Shown here piece by piece: positions 1-9,187 of a stretch of DNA of 64,000 nt; the first letter of the stretch is position 1; the number at the start of each line of letters is the position of its first letter. The notes below the pieces were generated by a model, which saw nothing but the letters and a program-made list of their open reading frames with translations, did not search any database and was not told the origin of the DNA. Source of the stretch: Rhodobacterales bacterium (GTDB lineage Bacteria; Pseudomonadota; Alphaproteobacteria; Rhizobiales; Stappiaceae); assembly GCA_008107755.1 (NCBI GenBank), contig VIRH01000094.1, forward strand, positions 1 through 64,000, written 5' to 3'. A program made the translations under genes and the position numbers.

Positions 1-128
1 GCCCACTGGTCAACGCGATACGCACCGCATCTTGGCGGAATTCATCCGTACGTTTCAGTCCCATAGTTTGTCCCCTTTGTTGCAGTAAATGCTATCAAAG
101 GGGCGGCATCAAACCGAGACAGGTCCAG
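1..128 (-). mobile_element. IS3-type insertion sequence, end only
   Basis: On the minus strand an ATG at 64-62 opens a frame reading MGLKRTDEFRQDAVRIALTS that runs off the window. This is the typical start of an IS3-family OrfA (HTH_Tnp_1 type) and is preceded by a GGGGAC stretch that could be its ribosome site. The outer boundary is set near 128, where the integrase reading frame on the other side loses its family sequence. The rest of the element lies outside the window, so its inverted repeat and target duplication cannot be checked. Confidence 0.6.
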
Positions 129-611
129 TCTCATGGAGTGCGTGCCATACGCGCTCGGTTCCAAGCCGATCGAGCACACCCAGTCCTTCAAAAGACGAGC
201 GTATTGCCGCGTCGATATATGCGGGCGATCATGGAAACGGCCGGGCCAGAGGTACTCGTGGCCGATCATCTCCGGATTGCTGATCCACTCCATCAGGGTC
301 TTTCGTGTGCCGTCAGTGATTTCGAATCGCACCGGCGATTTCGTCTTACTCTGCAAGATCGAAGTCCGTTTCTTGACTGCGCCTGCCGAGAATACGTCTG
401 CGACTTTCAGTCGGACCAGATCGCAGCCACGCAGTTTGCTATCGACTGCCATATTGAAAAGTGCCAGATCACGGACGGCGCCGGCCAGTTCGAGGCGAAC
501 ACGGATCGCCCAGACATGCTTTGGGAGCAGAGGCCTCTTCTGACCGATAATGCGACCGTGGTTCCATGCCTTCTTGGCGGACACCACCATCGGCAAGTTT
601 AAAGCAGACAT
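129..611 (-). pseudogene. Tyrosine-type integrase, 3' end lost
   Basis: The frame begins with MSALNLPMVV at 611 and covers about 160 residues of a small phage-type tyrosine recombinase. The first catalytic arginine sits in LRGCDLV (about residue 60) and the HxxR box appears as HSMR near residue 160. Right after HSMR the sequence leaves the family and enters IS DNA. The second conserved His and the tyrosine nucleophile are therefore missing and the protein should be inactive. Intact relatives are about 200 residues long. An intact form would mark an integrated element; here it may be the remnant edge of one. Confidence 0.75.
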
Positions 612-776
612 AGCGGTTCCTCCGAACCACTCCTACCCACCGCAACACTCGCGACATTTGAGCAAGCTATGCTATTCCGCTTTTAATGAAGATGGCAACT
701 ACAGATCCGAACCCAAATCTACCGAATACTTGTGGTGCTAGGAAAGTCTGCTTTGGCATTGATCAGGACGATTGGT

Positions 777-1307
777 TCATCCAGTTTCCAAAAGCTTCGC
801 TCTCCGTGCGAGGCTATCACGCGAGAATGTCTCATTCACCTTGTAATACCTGGCAACCGCCGGGACACCTTTGGGCAGGGACAGCCAAGGCAGCTTGGTC
901 GATGTGTAAATATGGACGTCCGGCGGAAACGCCGTGGGGTCATCCAGGGTCCCGACCCTGAGAAATCGGATCCGTTCATTCAGTTCATGCTTGTGATAAT
1001 AACTCCAGACGGCAACGTGGCAGTTGGTACAGCGGGTGATTGTCTGCCCCAGCCCGCTCGGCGTCATCACCTTGAGCATATCTATATCGCCTGACAGAAC
1101 CTCCACGTTTTCGGCCTCCACAAGTGCGTTGATCGCAAATGCGCTGCCTGTCTGCCGCTGGCACAGGCTGCAATGGCACCCATGGATGATGAGGGGTGTG
1201 GCCAGAAGGCGATAGCGGACGCTTCCACAGGTGCATCCGCCTTCGCAGGGCAGCGATATCCGCCGGGTGGCGTCTGCATCGATCCTTGAATTGCGTTGTT
1301 GTGTCAT
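777..1307 (-). CDS. GFA family (glutathione-dependent formaldehyde-activating-like) protein
   Basis: A 176-residue protein. It shows the zinc-binding cysteine pattern of the GFA/CENP-V fold: CTCGSVRY near residue 28, HCSLCQRQTG near 45 and CTNCH near 95. The start at 1307 was chosen over longer options because GGAGGTTTCC precedes it. The stop of the upstream flavin monooxygenase lies 16 bp away, so the two are probably co-transcribed. Members of this fold bind zinc, and most are annotated as carbon-sulfur lyases or formaldehyde-binding proteins. The actual substrate cannot be read from the sequence. Confidence 0.85.
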   Translation of the reverse strand: MTQQRNSRIDADATRRISLPCEGGCTCGSVRYRLLATPLIIHGCHCSLCQRQTGSAFAINALVEAENVEVLSGDIDMLKVMTPSGLGQTITRCTNCHVAVWSYYHKHELNERIRFLRVGTLDDPTAFPPDVHIYTSTKLPWLSLPKGVPAVARYYKVNETFSRDSLARRAKLLETG

Positions 1308-1323
1308 GGAAACCTCCGTCAGA

Positions 1324-2559
1324 TCAGGCGGCCATTCGGCCTCGGGTTTCGGAAATATGCTTTGCGAGAACGCGGGCATCGTCGCCAACACCGCCGAGGA
1401 AGGTGGATTTTCGGGTGCGCAGGAACGGCAGCCCCAGCACGTGGAGACCGGGTGCCACGATGCCGCCCCGGTGCTGAAGCCGTCCCTTTTCGTCAAAGTG
1501 CGGCAAGTGCAACCACGACATGTCGGGCTGAAAGCCCGAAGCCCAGACGATGGTGGAGATCGTGCCAAGTGCAAGAGGCAAGGTGAGGCGTGGCATGTCC
1601 GGCACCAATGTTGGTGCAAAGCGACGTGGCGCCTCCGTAAAGGTCAGACCGCTCTGCTGTGCCCAGGCGTCGATCACCGACAGGGCCCGGTTCATCTTGA
1701 GGTCAGAGAGCGCTATCGCATTCGCCAGTGCGCCTGAAAACTGGAGCGTCCCCTCATGGCACCCGACCAGCCGACCGACGATCTCGACCCCCATGCCTTG
1801 CAACGCGTTGAGGTCGAGGAAGCGCCGCAAGCGGTCACCAACGAGTTGCAGCGACGGCAGTGAGCGGGCACGCGTGATGTCATCAATGTTGTCAAGAGTG
1901 GTTGAGAAGAGCCCGGATTGCTCCATCAGCCAGGCGATGTCATGGCCAAGGTAGTGCCGTGGCATGCGGATGTGGTTGCCAGTCGCAAGGATGACCGGGC
2001 GGCCGGACGCACGGATCTCCGCGGCAAGCTGCACACCTGTTGCAGATGCCCCAACGACGAGGACACCGCCTGCGGGCAATTCTGAAGGGTTGCGATAGGA
2101 CAGGGGCGATATTTGTGTGATGTCACGGGGAACCTCCTTCGCAAACACCGGAACAGCAGGACGATTGCAGGCCCCGGTTGCGATAACCACATTTGCGGCG
2201 TGCCAGACACCCTTGTCCGTCGTCACGACAAACTGAGCGTTGCTTCGTGTGACGGAGGTGACAGTTACGCCAGCCTCTACCGGCGCGGCAGATTGTACGG
2301 CGTAGGACTTCAGGTAGGCCAGAACCTCGGGCATGGTCATATACCCATGCGGATCGGGGCCGTCGTAGCAATAGCCTGGCAGCCGGCTTTGCCAGTTGGG
2401 TGATTGCATGGCGAGGTTATCCCACCGCTCGTGCGCCCACGAATTGCCAACTTCGCCGCGTTCAAGCACGACATGCTGCTCTGACCGCTCGGTCAGACAG
2501 TGGCTCATGGCAAGGCCAGCCTGCCCGGCACCAATGATAAGTGTGGGTATATGTTTCAT
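1324..2559 (-). CDS. Flavin-containing monooxygenase, CzcO-like
   Basis: A 411-residue FAD/NAD(P)H oxidoreductase. The N-terminal FAD site is IIGAGQAGLA (residues 8-17). A second Rossmann motif, VVGASATGVQ, lies near residue 170, as in FMO/Baeyer-Villiger-like enzymes. The motif SWAHERWDNL following the first site matches the CzcO group. Its ATG overlaps the stop of the upstream CMD-family gene by four bases (ATGA), implying translational coupling. It probably oxygenates a small organic substrate together with its operon partners; the substrate is unknown. Confidence 0.88.
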   Translation of the reverse strand: MKHIPTLIIGAGQAGLAMSHCLTERSEQHVVLERGEVGNSWAHERWDNLAMQSPNWQSRLPGYCYDGPDPHGYMTMPEVLAYLKSYAVQSAAPVEAGVTVTSVTRSNAQFVVTTDKGVWHAANVVIATGACNRPAVPVFAKEVPRDITQISPLSYRNPSELPAGGVLVVGASATGVQLAAEIRASGRPVILATGNHIRMPRHYLGHDIAWLMEQSGLFSTTLDNIDDITRARSLPSLQLVGDRLRRFLDLNALQGMGVEIVGRLVGCHEGTLQFSGALANAIALSDLKMNRALSVIDAWAQQSGLTFTEAPRRFAPTLVPDMPRLTLPLALGTISTIVWASGFQPDMSWLHLPHFDEKGRLQHRGGIVAPGLHVLGLPFLRTRKSTFLGGVGDDARVLAKHISETRGRMAA

Positions 2560-3116
2560 GCTGCATCCTCCAATGGAGACCAGGCAAAGGGCGCGAATTC
2601 GGCGTCCAGCGGCAAATTCAGGAGGTTGGCCGTCATATTGCTGAGGGTCTTGTTCGCCACGCCAATGATGACATCCAGCGCCTGTTCGGGGGCATAGCCT
2701 GCCGCCAGAAACGCCGCATGCTCTGCGAGTGAGTTACGTCCGCGATCCGTTGCCAGCTTCCGGGCGAACCGTGCCAGAGCGCCAAGCCGATCATCATCGG
2801 GGTCCTGGCCATTCCGCATCGCCTGGACATGGGCCTCTTCCAGCCCCGCCTCGGCGGCAAAGGCCGTGTGGCCTGCAACGCAATACCGACACTGATTGGC
2901 AACGCTGACCGCCAGTTGGATCACCTCGCGTTCGGCAGGCGTCAGGCTGCTGGCCCCGAACGCGCCAGTGAGCCCGGCAAAGCCTGACATCGCCTCGGGA
3001 TGTGCGCCGTAGACGGCGTAGACATTGGGTACAAAGCCGCGCGCCTGGGCAATTGCATCGAAGATTGGACGGGCTTGGGGAGCCGCTGTTTCAATGGTAT
3101 GGATTGGTAAAGTCAT
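2556..3116 (-). CDS. Carboxymuconolactone decarboxylase (AhpD-like) family protein
   Basis: A 186-residue all-alpha protein with the AhpD-type redox motif CRYCVAGH (about residues 90-97) preceded by the helix EVIQLAVSVANQ. In this family the two cysteines and the histidine support peroxidase or disulfide chemistry. The start at 3116 (MTLPIHT) is preferred to one 12 codons upstream because homologues begin here. It is the first gene of a minus-strand operon with the CzcO-like monooxygenase and the GFA protein, and lies opposite an HxlR regulator that is the obvious candidate controller. Confidence 0.87.
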   Translation of the reverse strand: MTLPIHTIETAAPQARPIFDAIAQARGFVPNVYAVYGAHPEAMSGFAGLTGAFGASSLTPAEREVIQLAVSVANQCRYCVAGHTAFAAEAGLEEAHVQAMRNGQDPDDDRLGALARFARKLATDRGRNSLAEHAAFLAAGYAPEQALDVIIGVANKTLSNMTANLLNLPLDAEFAPFAWSPLEDAA

Positions 3117-3194
3117 GGGGTTTCTCCGCTTCAGGGCCCGCCAATGGGCCACATCATGCCAGCAGAGATACCTGCCATTTCTTTTGCCTGATGC

Positions 3195-3242
3195 TTTACA
3201 GGTTGGAGCAACTCACTATAGGAATTGATGTAGGTCGCTACA
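3195..3242 (+). promoter_or_regulatory. Promoter and palindrome ahead of the HxlR gene
   Basis: TTTACA at 3195-3200 and TATAGG at 3217-3222 are separated by 16 bp and resemble a sigma-70 promoter reading toward the HxlR gene. Just downstream, TGTAGGTCGCTACA (3229-3242) is a perfect 5-4-5 palindrome well placed for autorepression. Both assignments come from pattern only. Confidence 0.45.
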
Positions 3243-3260
3243 CATTCTGGAGTTGGCTCT

Positions 3261-3962
3261 ATGTCCCACAGCTATGGCCAGTGGTGCCCCATCGCCAAAT
3301 CAACCGAAATTCTCGGTGAAAAATGGACGTTGCTGATCATCCGGGAACTGTTGATGGGCAGCACCCGGTTCTCGGAGCTTCAACGGGGGTTGGGGTCCAT
3401 TTCGCCAACGCTGCTGACCCGCAGATTGGCCACGCTGGAACAGTATGACCTTGTCTACAAGCGCCGGATACAGGGCGGAAGAGGTCACGAATATATACCG
3501 ACATCCAGCTGCAAACAGCTTCAGCCTATTTTGCTGGCGCTTGGCAGCTGGGGCATGGAATGGTCCAAGGCCTTCATGAGCGATGCCGACTATGACGTTG
3601 AACTGCTGATGCTTTACCTTCAGCGCAGCGTTGTAACGGAAAACCTGCCTGGCGGTAAAACTGTCGTGCTGTTTCAGTTTACGGATTTCCCCGAGCAGCC
3701 GAAATGGTGGATCACGGCGGAAGGTGAAAATGTGGATGTCTGCACGACCGACCCGGGGTTGGATGTCGATGTCTTTGTCAAAACCAGGGTTCGCGCGATG
3801 GCGGATGCCTGGTTGGGGCGCACAAGTTACAAAGCCGCCAAGGCATCAGGTGCGATGGAGATCATCGGGCCTGTTGCCCTGACGCGGAACATCTCGCACT
3901 GGCTATCGGATTGTATTTTCGCCAGCCTGCCCAATGCCGAGGAAATCCTTGCGGAAAGCTAG
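3261..3962 (+). CDS. HxlR family transcriptional regulator
   Basis: A 233-residue protein. Residues 5-105 form the winged helix typical of HxlR regulators: CPIAKSTEILGEKWTLLIIR, then the recognition region SPTLLTRRLATLE. The C-terminal half (about 125-225) resembles the SCP2-like extension found in a subset of this family and may bind a hydrophobic ligand. GGAG lies 8 bp before the ATG. It is transcribed away from the CMD/monooxygenase/GFA operon. A palindrome just upstream is a likely operator shared by both directions. Confidence 0.88.
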   Translation: MSHSYGQWCPIAKSTEILGEKWTLLIIRELLMGSTRFSELQRGLGSISPTLLTRRLATLEQYDLVYKRRIQGGRGHEYIPTSSCKQLQPILLALGSWGMEWSKAFMSDADYDVELLMLYLQRSVVTENLPGGKTVVLFQFTDFPEQPKWWITAEGENVDVCTTDPGLDVDVFVKTRVRAMADAWLGRTSYKAAKASGAMEIIGPVALTRNISHWLSDCIFASLPNAEEILAES

Positions 3963-4037
3963 GGTGGGGTCTCATAAAGGAAGACGAAATGGTGTGAGGA
4001 GGACCTGTCCGGTTAAATCCGCAGGACATGGAAACGG

Positions 4038-5069
4038 CTACACCCTAGATGCGGAATCCAAAGAGATTGATCTGAGGATCGTTCGCGCCTCATGCGTCAC
4101 GCGCTCAACGATGGCACCGGCGGGCTCGATCGTATTTACCAAGCCGACGCTTTGACCCGCCCACATGGACATGGCCTCAATCTCTCCCGTCATCTCGCGG
4201 TGTGGGGTCGTGGATTGATACGTACGGATCCTTGCCTCGCCGCGTTGTGCGACTGTCTCGCCCGCGCGATGTCTTGACGTGTTGTCCGGGCGCCCCTCTG
4301 CCAGCCAACGGTCCGCCAGTGCATTGCGCAAAACGCGGTGCTGTGCTTTTGGCCAGCCAACATTGTAAAGGTCTGTTTCAACCAGCGTATCGCCGTGATC
4401 GGCCGCAATGAGGTGCGCGATGTAATCCTTGTGGGCCGCACTTTCCGGGGTTGCCAGAAACCGCGTACCCAGCACGACGCCGCTTGCCCCAAGACACAAG
4501 GCCGCCGCCAGCCCACGCCCGTCCGATATACCACCCGCAGCCAACACGGGTACGGACCCCGCAACGTCTACCACGGCAGGAACCAGCGACATTGTCGCGA
4601 TGGTACTGCGCACATGCCCGCCAGCCTCCCAGCCTTGTGCGACCAGCGCATCCACTCCGGCTGCGACAGCCCGCTTTGCCTCTTCAGAATCCGAAACGGT
4701 CTGGATCACCAGCGCGCCATGTGCATGGACCCGGCTCACGTATGGGGCCGCGTCACCCCAGAAGAAGTGCACGGCATTCGGCTTGTAGGAAAGGCAAAGC
4801 TCCAGCCGCGCGTCTTGTGGCCTGTCAAGGCAAAGATTAACGGCGAAGGGGGCGTTCGTCTTTGCGCTCAGGCTTTGAAGTTCGGTCGCGATGATGTCTT
4901 GCCCGCTCCATGATAGCGGCATGATTGGATAGCCGCCCGCATTGCCGACGGCTGCTGCCAGATCACTTTCAACCACACCCCCCATGGGGGCCAGGGCGAT
5001 TGGGTGCTCCACGCCGACAAGCTTTGTAAAGCCTGTGATGAATCGTTCGCTGGGCCGTATGGGCATCAT
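4038..5069 (-). CDS. Nitronate monooxygenase (2-nitropropane dioxygenase type)
   Basis: About 343 residues, an FMN-dependent TIM-barrel enzyme that oxidises alkyl nitronates such as propionate 3-nitronate. Visible family elements are APMGGV near the N-terminus, the QGWEAGGH segment with the conserved histidine near the middle, and GTRFLATPES in the phosphate-binding region. The start at 5069 (MMPIRPS) follows a GGAG, whereas an upstream ATG lacks one. It lies downstream of and in the same direction as the OsmC gene with 111 bp between them, so the two may form a detoxification pair. Confidence 0.88.
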   Translation of the reverse strand: MMPIRPSERFITGFTKLVGVEHPIALAPMGGVVESDLAAAVGNAGGYPIMPLSWSGQDIIATELQSLSAKTNAPFAVNLCLDRPQDARLELCLSYKPNAVHFFWGDAAPYVSRVHAHGALVIQTVSDSEEAKRAVAAGVDALVAQGWEAGGHVRSTIATMSLVPAVVDVAGSVPVLAAGGISDGRGLAAALCLGASGVVLGTRFLATPESAAHKDYIAHLIAADHGDTLVETDLYNVGWPKAQHRVLRNALADRWLAEGRPDNTSRHRAGETVAQRGEARIRTYQSTTPHREMTGEIEAMSMWAGQSVGLVNTIEPAGAIVERVTHEARTILRSISLDSASRV

Positions 5070-5180
5070 GACACGCTCCAATCTCGCCGCACGCATTGCA
5101 CCGCGAGCCCGGCATCGCCGGCACCAATGAAGGTGGTCGACGCAAGGCGCGCGACGCTCGCTGTCCTTTTGTGCCCGGAG

Positions 5181-5747
5181 CTAGGCCACCGCCACATGGA
5201 CGTTGGTCGGGTTGGTCATCAGATCGAAAACTGCCGACCTTTTTTGTGATTGGGCGATCAAGGCACGAATATCGTCATCGCTGGCATCCGCCTCGATTTC
5301 AAATGTGACACGTACCGCGCTGAAGCCATTGCGAATTTCCGGGTCCATGCCCAGAATTCCACGCATGTCCATGTCACCTTCGACGCGGGCTCGCACCTTG
5401 CGTAACTGAATGCCCCGGTGTTGTGCAACTGCAGCGACGCCGCCGGTCAGACAGCTTGCGAGAGCCGACAGGACAATTTCGGGAGGTGTCGGGGCCGTGT
5501 CGGGGGCAGCGAAAACTTCCGGATGATCCGACCTGATGGTGAAGGTCTGTTTGCGTTCGTGGTCCTGGCCCAGCCCGAAGTAACCGTTGATCGTATTCCG
5601 GCTTTCGGAACCGGCAACCCAGTCGCAGATGCTGCGAAACGTAAAAGATGCGGCTTCGGGCATCTCGGCAAAGGCAACCCGTGCCCCGATAAGAGCTTCA
5701 GTATTGATGCCGTTTGATACGGTTCCGTTGTGAGTCTGTGTCGTCAT
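5181..5747 (-). CDS. OsmC/Ohr family protein
   Basis: A 188-residue OsmC-like protein. The conserved cysteine motif is ALASCLTGGVAAVA (about residue 95), followed by the long beta-sheet tail expected of the family. OsmC proteins reduce organic hydroperoxides through a cysteine pair; here the second family cysteine is not obvious, so peroxidase activity is less certain. The start was placed at MTTQTHN because AATGAGGACTTT precedes it; a 42-codon longer frame has no support. It is followed by nitronate monooxygenase on the same strand. Confidence 0.85.
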   Translation of the reverse strand: MTTQTHNGTVSNGINTEALIGARVAFAEMPEAASFTFRSICDWVAGSESRNTINGYFGLGQDHERKQTFTIRSDHPEVFAAPDTAPTPPEIVLSALASCLTGGVAAVAQHRGIQLRKVRARVEGDMDMRGILGMDPEIRNGFSAVRVTFEIEADASDDDIRALIAQSQKRSAVFDLMTNPTNVHVAVA

Positions 5748-5913
5748 CGTAAAGTCCTCATTAAAGCGTCCTGCGCTGACTGATTTCCGCCCTATGAGGT
5801 GACTTCTAGAGACTTGGCAGATCGCGAGATACTTCACGCTCGAAAGCAAATCACTACACAATTGGTAGTTCACCGGGCGCGGTCATACGGCACACTCACG
5901 TGAATGGCTAAAT

Positions 5914-6096
5914 AGTCCGCGCTGCCGACCTTGCCGAATTACCCGGTTGAGCAGTTGCAGCCAATGTCTCCGTCAACTGGCCGCACCGCAGCGAAGTGCA
6001 ACCAGACGAATGACTGCTCCGGGCCGTTTGCATCGACCAGGCACCAGCCAAGGTCAAGACCGGGATGCCGCACCGCAGCAAGTCCGCTTCGAGCCC
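5914..6096. repeat. Dispersed ~180-bp repeat, copy A
   Basis: The sequence from TCCGCGCTGCCGACC to CGCTTCGAGCCC matches four other places in the window (12001, 45567, 48211, 49587). Shared blocks include TTGAGCAGTTGCAG, GGCCGCACCGCAGCGAAGTG, GGGCCGTTTG and AGCAAGTCCGCTTCG. No convincing coding frame is conserved. This copy is the most complete and abuts the 3' end of a decayed EamA transporter. Confidence 0.7.
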
Positions 6097-7008
6097 TTTT
6101 TGCTGACCCACAGCGACTTGGCGAATGTCAGAAATGACGCCATCCCTTTTGCCTTGGATCGGCTTGCACGCGCGGCCAGGACAGCCCCAAATGTGATAAG
6201 CACACTTGCCACAAGCAATGCCAACGTCATGTCGGCGATACCGGCGACCACGAGAACAAATGTTGAAAGCAGCGGGGCAGCATAGGACGCGACGCCCAAT
6301 ATTTGAATGTCTCCGTGTTTCACACGCACGTCCCACACGAAGAAAGCCAGTCCGACAGGGCCGACGCCCAAGCCAATGACAGCAAGCCAGGCTGTTGCTT
6401 CAACCGGCCAGATTGTCGTCTCAAGACCCACATGAGCGATGCCAGGCAGAACACCGCAACGCTAGAAGTCGGTGTCAGGCCAAACCTGCGAGACATGACA
6501 GAGTAACTGGACCACGTGAAAGCACACAAAAGAGCCAACACGTCCCCCAATGCGCCGCTCGCTTCAAAACGTGTTCCGCCTTGAGTGAAAATGATGCCCG
6601 CCCCTGCAAAACCAGTCAGAGCACCAACAATATGCCCCGATTTGAGGCGCTCTTCGGGGAGAAGGCCCGACAATAACACGATCAGGAGAGGCCAGAGATA
6701 AGCGATAAGCCCCGCTTCTGCGACCGGCGCAAGGCGCAAAGCGCAAAGCGCAAAGCCGAGAAGTAAAAGAAATGATGGCCGAACACCCCCCCAGTCCCAA
6801 AGGCATAGACCTTCCAGCTCACCTTACTGAGAGACCGTACATCACCCCTGACAATGATCCAGCACAGGCCAAGCGTTCCACCAGTCGCAAAGGACATTGA
6901 GGTCAGTTGAAAAGGGGGAAGCGGAACAGTCTTGACCGTGAATAGCGCAAGCAATGCCCATATCAACACAGCGCCAAACCCCAATACGGTTGCCCGGATC
7001 TTTGTCAC
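6097..7008 (-). pseudogene. EamA/DMT family transporter, two frameshifts
   Basis: Three consecutive frames together spell one 10-TM EamA permease. The N-terminal part starts VTKIRATVLGF at a GTG (7008) behind AAGGGG. The middle part reads APVAEAGLIAYLWPLLIVLL. The C-terminal part reads GLGVGPVGLAFFVWDVRVKH. The first break lies in a 7-bp tandem repeat at 6727-6754, and removing two units restores the frame. The second is a one-base loss near 6431. The C-terminus runs into dispersed repeat copy A. It was probably a metabolite exporter and is no longer functional as read. Confidence 0.8.
6727..6754. repeat. Heptanucleotide tandem repeat (GCGCAAA) in transporter gene
   Basis: One degenerate unit (GCGCAAG) is followed by three exact GCGCAAA units. 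Because seven is not a multiple of three, each change of one unit shifts the reading frame of the EamA gene. With two units fewer the minus-strand frame reads FSALRLAPVAEAGLI, matching the family. Confidence 0.8.
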
Positions 7009-7289
7009 ACCGCGCACCCCTTCGCTCGGGGCAGGAAAACGGTGGTGAATCCGTGTCGGCGCAAAGCTAGAGGGGTGAGAACGGCCTCGAAAACTGTTCC
7101 TACCGTCAGCGCGGTCCAGACACCAGAAACGCCCAACCTCAGAACATTCGAATAAGCGAATGAACGTTCCCGTCGCAACCAAGGCTGTTCCATCAAAGTC
7201 ATTGTGAAGTTCTTTTCAAAGATAGCCTTTCAGGGCTATCGGGGGATCGGATCCCAACAGGGCGGGATCCAAGTTTGGGTCAAACCGCC

Positions 7290-8234
7290 TTATGAAGCAG
7301 CCAACAGCGCCCGGCCGATTGTCTCGACATGAACATGATCCGTGCCGCAACACCCGCCAAAGACATTCATTTTCGGATGCACGGAGCGGATGCCAACATA
7401 CTGCCTCGCCAGCTCATCCGGGTTGCCCTCTTCGAGATGACCCAGCTTGCACAAAGTCCCATGATCCAGAGAGGATGCATTGGCCCGCAGGCCCCGGATG
7501 CGGTCCGCCCAAGGCTCGCCCGTCAGTGAGGGTCCGAAATCCACGGGATGCGCACAATTGATCATATAGTAAGCGGGTGCATTGCACGTCGCAGCATCGA
7601 CTGTCTGGATCGCTTCTTTAAGCGTTTCGCCACTGCGAAGCTTGCGGTCTTTCTCGATCGTAAAGGCTATGACCGACGGTATACCAGCTTCGGCTGCAGC
7701 CCTTGCGATACCAATCGCCTCGGCCGTCGTGCTTAGCGTCAGCGCTGTGATGATATCTGCACCAGCAGCCTTGAACGTATCAACCTGCTCTCGGTGGTAG
7801 CTTTCGGCACTCTCGGCCGAGAGAACTTTATATAACTTATAGGCGTCGCCCTTTGGCCCGATGCAGCCGCTTAGGACTATGTTTTCCCTTGCCAAACCTG
7901 CCTCGGCGGCGCATGTGCGATAGAGTTCGATGCATTTGTGGTTCATCTCTGCCAACCCTTCGGTGGAGTATCCAAGCAATGCCCCCCAGTCTCGACTTGC
8001 GCGATAGGTCAGGCTGTCAAAGATGAAGGGCGTTCCAAGTTTCACCGCCACACGGGCGAATGCGGCGTAGTATTCCCGCAATGCTGCAGTTGCCGGTTTG
8101 TCGTTCAGCAAATGAAAGGCACTAAAATTCAAAAGTTCGAACCCGCGCTTATACATAAGCCAAGTTTCTGATCCGCCGTCGGTCAGGAAGATGCAGTCCG
8201 TTTGGTGTGGTAAACGGGTTTGTTTGTTAGACAT
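7290..8234 (-). CDS. Homocysteine S-methyltransferase family protein
   Basis: A 314-residue TIM-barrel methyltransferase of the MmuM/YitJ-N type. The N-terminal LTDGGSETWL replaces the usual DGA(M)GT start. The zinc ligands are visible as NCAHP near residue 225 and GGCCGT near residue 295. These enzymes move a methyl group from S-methylmethionine or a related methyl donor to homocysteine. AGGAAC precedes the chosen ATG at 8234. It is the second gene of an operon behind an mddA-like methyltransferase (51 bp gap). A C-terminal remnant of a second copy lies at 9188-9301, evidence of an old duplication. Confidence 0.88.
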   Translation of the reverse strand: MSNKQTRLPHQTDCIFLTDGGSETWLMYKRGFELLNFSAFHLLNDKPATAALREYYAAFARVAVKLGTPFIFDSLTYRASRDWGALLGYSTEGLAEMNHKCIELYRTCAAEAGLARENIVLSGCIGPKGDAYKLYKVLSAESAESYHREQVDTFKAAGADIITALTLSTTAEAIGIARAAAEAGIPSVIAFTIEKDRKLRSGETLKEAIQTVDAATCNAPAYYMINCAHPVDFGPSLTGEPWADRIRGLRANASSLDHGTLCKLGHLEEGNPDELARQYVGIRSVHPKMNVFGGCCGTDHVHVETIGRALLAAS

Positions 8235-8285
8235 GTTATGTTCCTTTCGGAAAATAAGGCACACCGACGCGCCTCGTTGAAATTG

Positions 8286-9035
8286 TCACGTGCGGTGTTT
8301 CGCAATTGCGTTCGATATCTCTGGCAGGCGCGGCACCAGCATCGGCACGCGCCGGCGGTAAACGGCGTATTCCTCACCGAATTCGCGCAGAAGCGCGCGC
8401 TCTTCGAACCGAAGGCCGATCAGGGTGTAGGCAAGCATTGAGCTCGCGAAGAGCAGACCGCCGCCGGTCAATTCCGGCACGGAAAAGACCACCAGCACAA
8501 TGCCGAGTTGCAGCGGGTGGCGCACGATCCGGTAGAGCAGCGGTGTGCGGAACAGGGGAGTGGGTATCGCGGAGCCGTCAAAATTGCTCCAGGCTTGGCG
8601 CAGACCGGTGAATTCAAAATGGTCAAGGGCGAAGATGGCGATCACGATCACCCCCCACCCACCAAAGAAGACGGCCAGCATCAAGAGTTTGGCCGCGCCT
8701 TCAGCGTTCCAGATCACGAAAGGGATTGGTTGCCAGAACAGCATGATCACCGCCAATAGCACCGAGGATTGCAAAACGTAGGTGGCGCGTTCGGCCGCTT
8801 TTGGGATGATCCTGGTCCAATGCCGCTTGAATGCCGGTCGCGCCATCACGCTGTGGACCAAGCCAAACAGCGAAATCAGTAGAACATCTATTGCCGCGGC
8901 ATGATTCGCTGGTGTGCCGGTTTCGTTGGTTCGGATAGAACCGACATCAAGCAGAAATGCCAAAAGCCACAGGCATACCGCCAGGAAGGCGACGTAGGAT
9001 GCGATGGCATACATCATGATGAATGCGCGAAGCAT
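8286..9035 (-). CDS. mddA: Methanethiol S-methyltransferase-like (MddA/NnrU superfamily) membrane protein
   Basis: About 249 residues with five or six membrane segments. The C-terminal motif RIVRHPLQLG, followed by FEERALLREFGEEY and YRRRVPMLVPRL, is the signature of the isoprenylcysteine methyltransferase-like fold and closely follows the MddA subgroup, which makes dimethyl sulfide from methanethiol and SAM. The start at 9035 (MLRAF) has GGAG 6 bp upstream; an in-frame ATG at 9050 is also possible. It is the first gene of an operon with a homocysteine methyltransferase, a fitting sulfur-methyl context. Substrate assignment is by family resemblance only. Confidence 0.75.
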   Translation of the reverse strand: MLRAFIMMYAIASYVAFLAVCLWLLAFLLDVGSIRTNETGTPANHAAAIDVLLISLFGLVHSVMARPAFKRHWTRIIPKAAERATYVLQSSVLLAVIMLFWQPIPFVIWNAEGAAKLLMLAVFFGGWGVIVIAIFALDHFEFTGLRQAWSNFDGSAIPTPLFRTPLLYRIVRHPLQLGIVLVVFSVPELTGGGLLFASSMLAYTLIGLRFEERALLREFGEEYAVYRRRVPMLVPRLPEISNAIAKHRT

Positions 9036-9187
9036 GGCGGTCTCCGTCATTGGAATTGAAGGCGCGGAGGCGCACGCTTCACGCCTCCTCTATTGCCGAT
9101 TGAATATTGGATAGCGCGCGCTGAGGTCCCGGTTTCGACCCTTGTCGCAACGATTGGCCGCGATATCGCGCTACGAACCTGCGACAC

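Noticed and set aside
7009-7202. Short minus-strand frame before the EamA pseudogene
   Set aside because: It reads somewhat hydrophobically but matches no family and has no good ribosome site. It is most likely upstream non-coding DNA.
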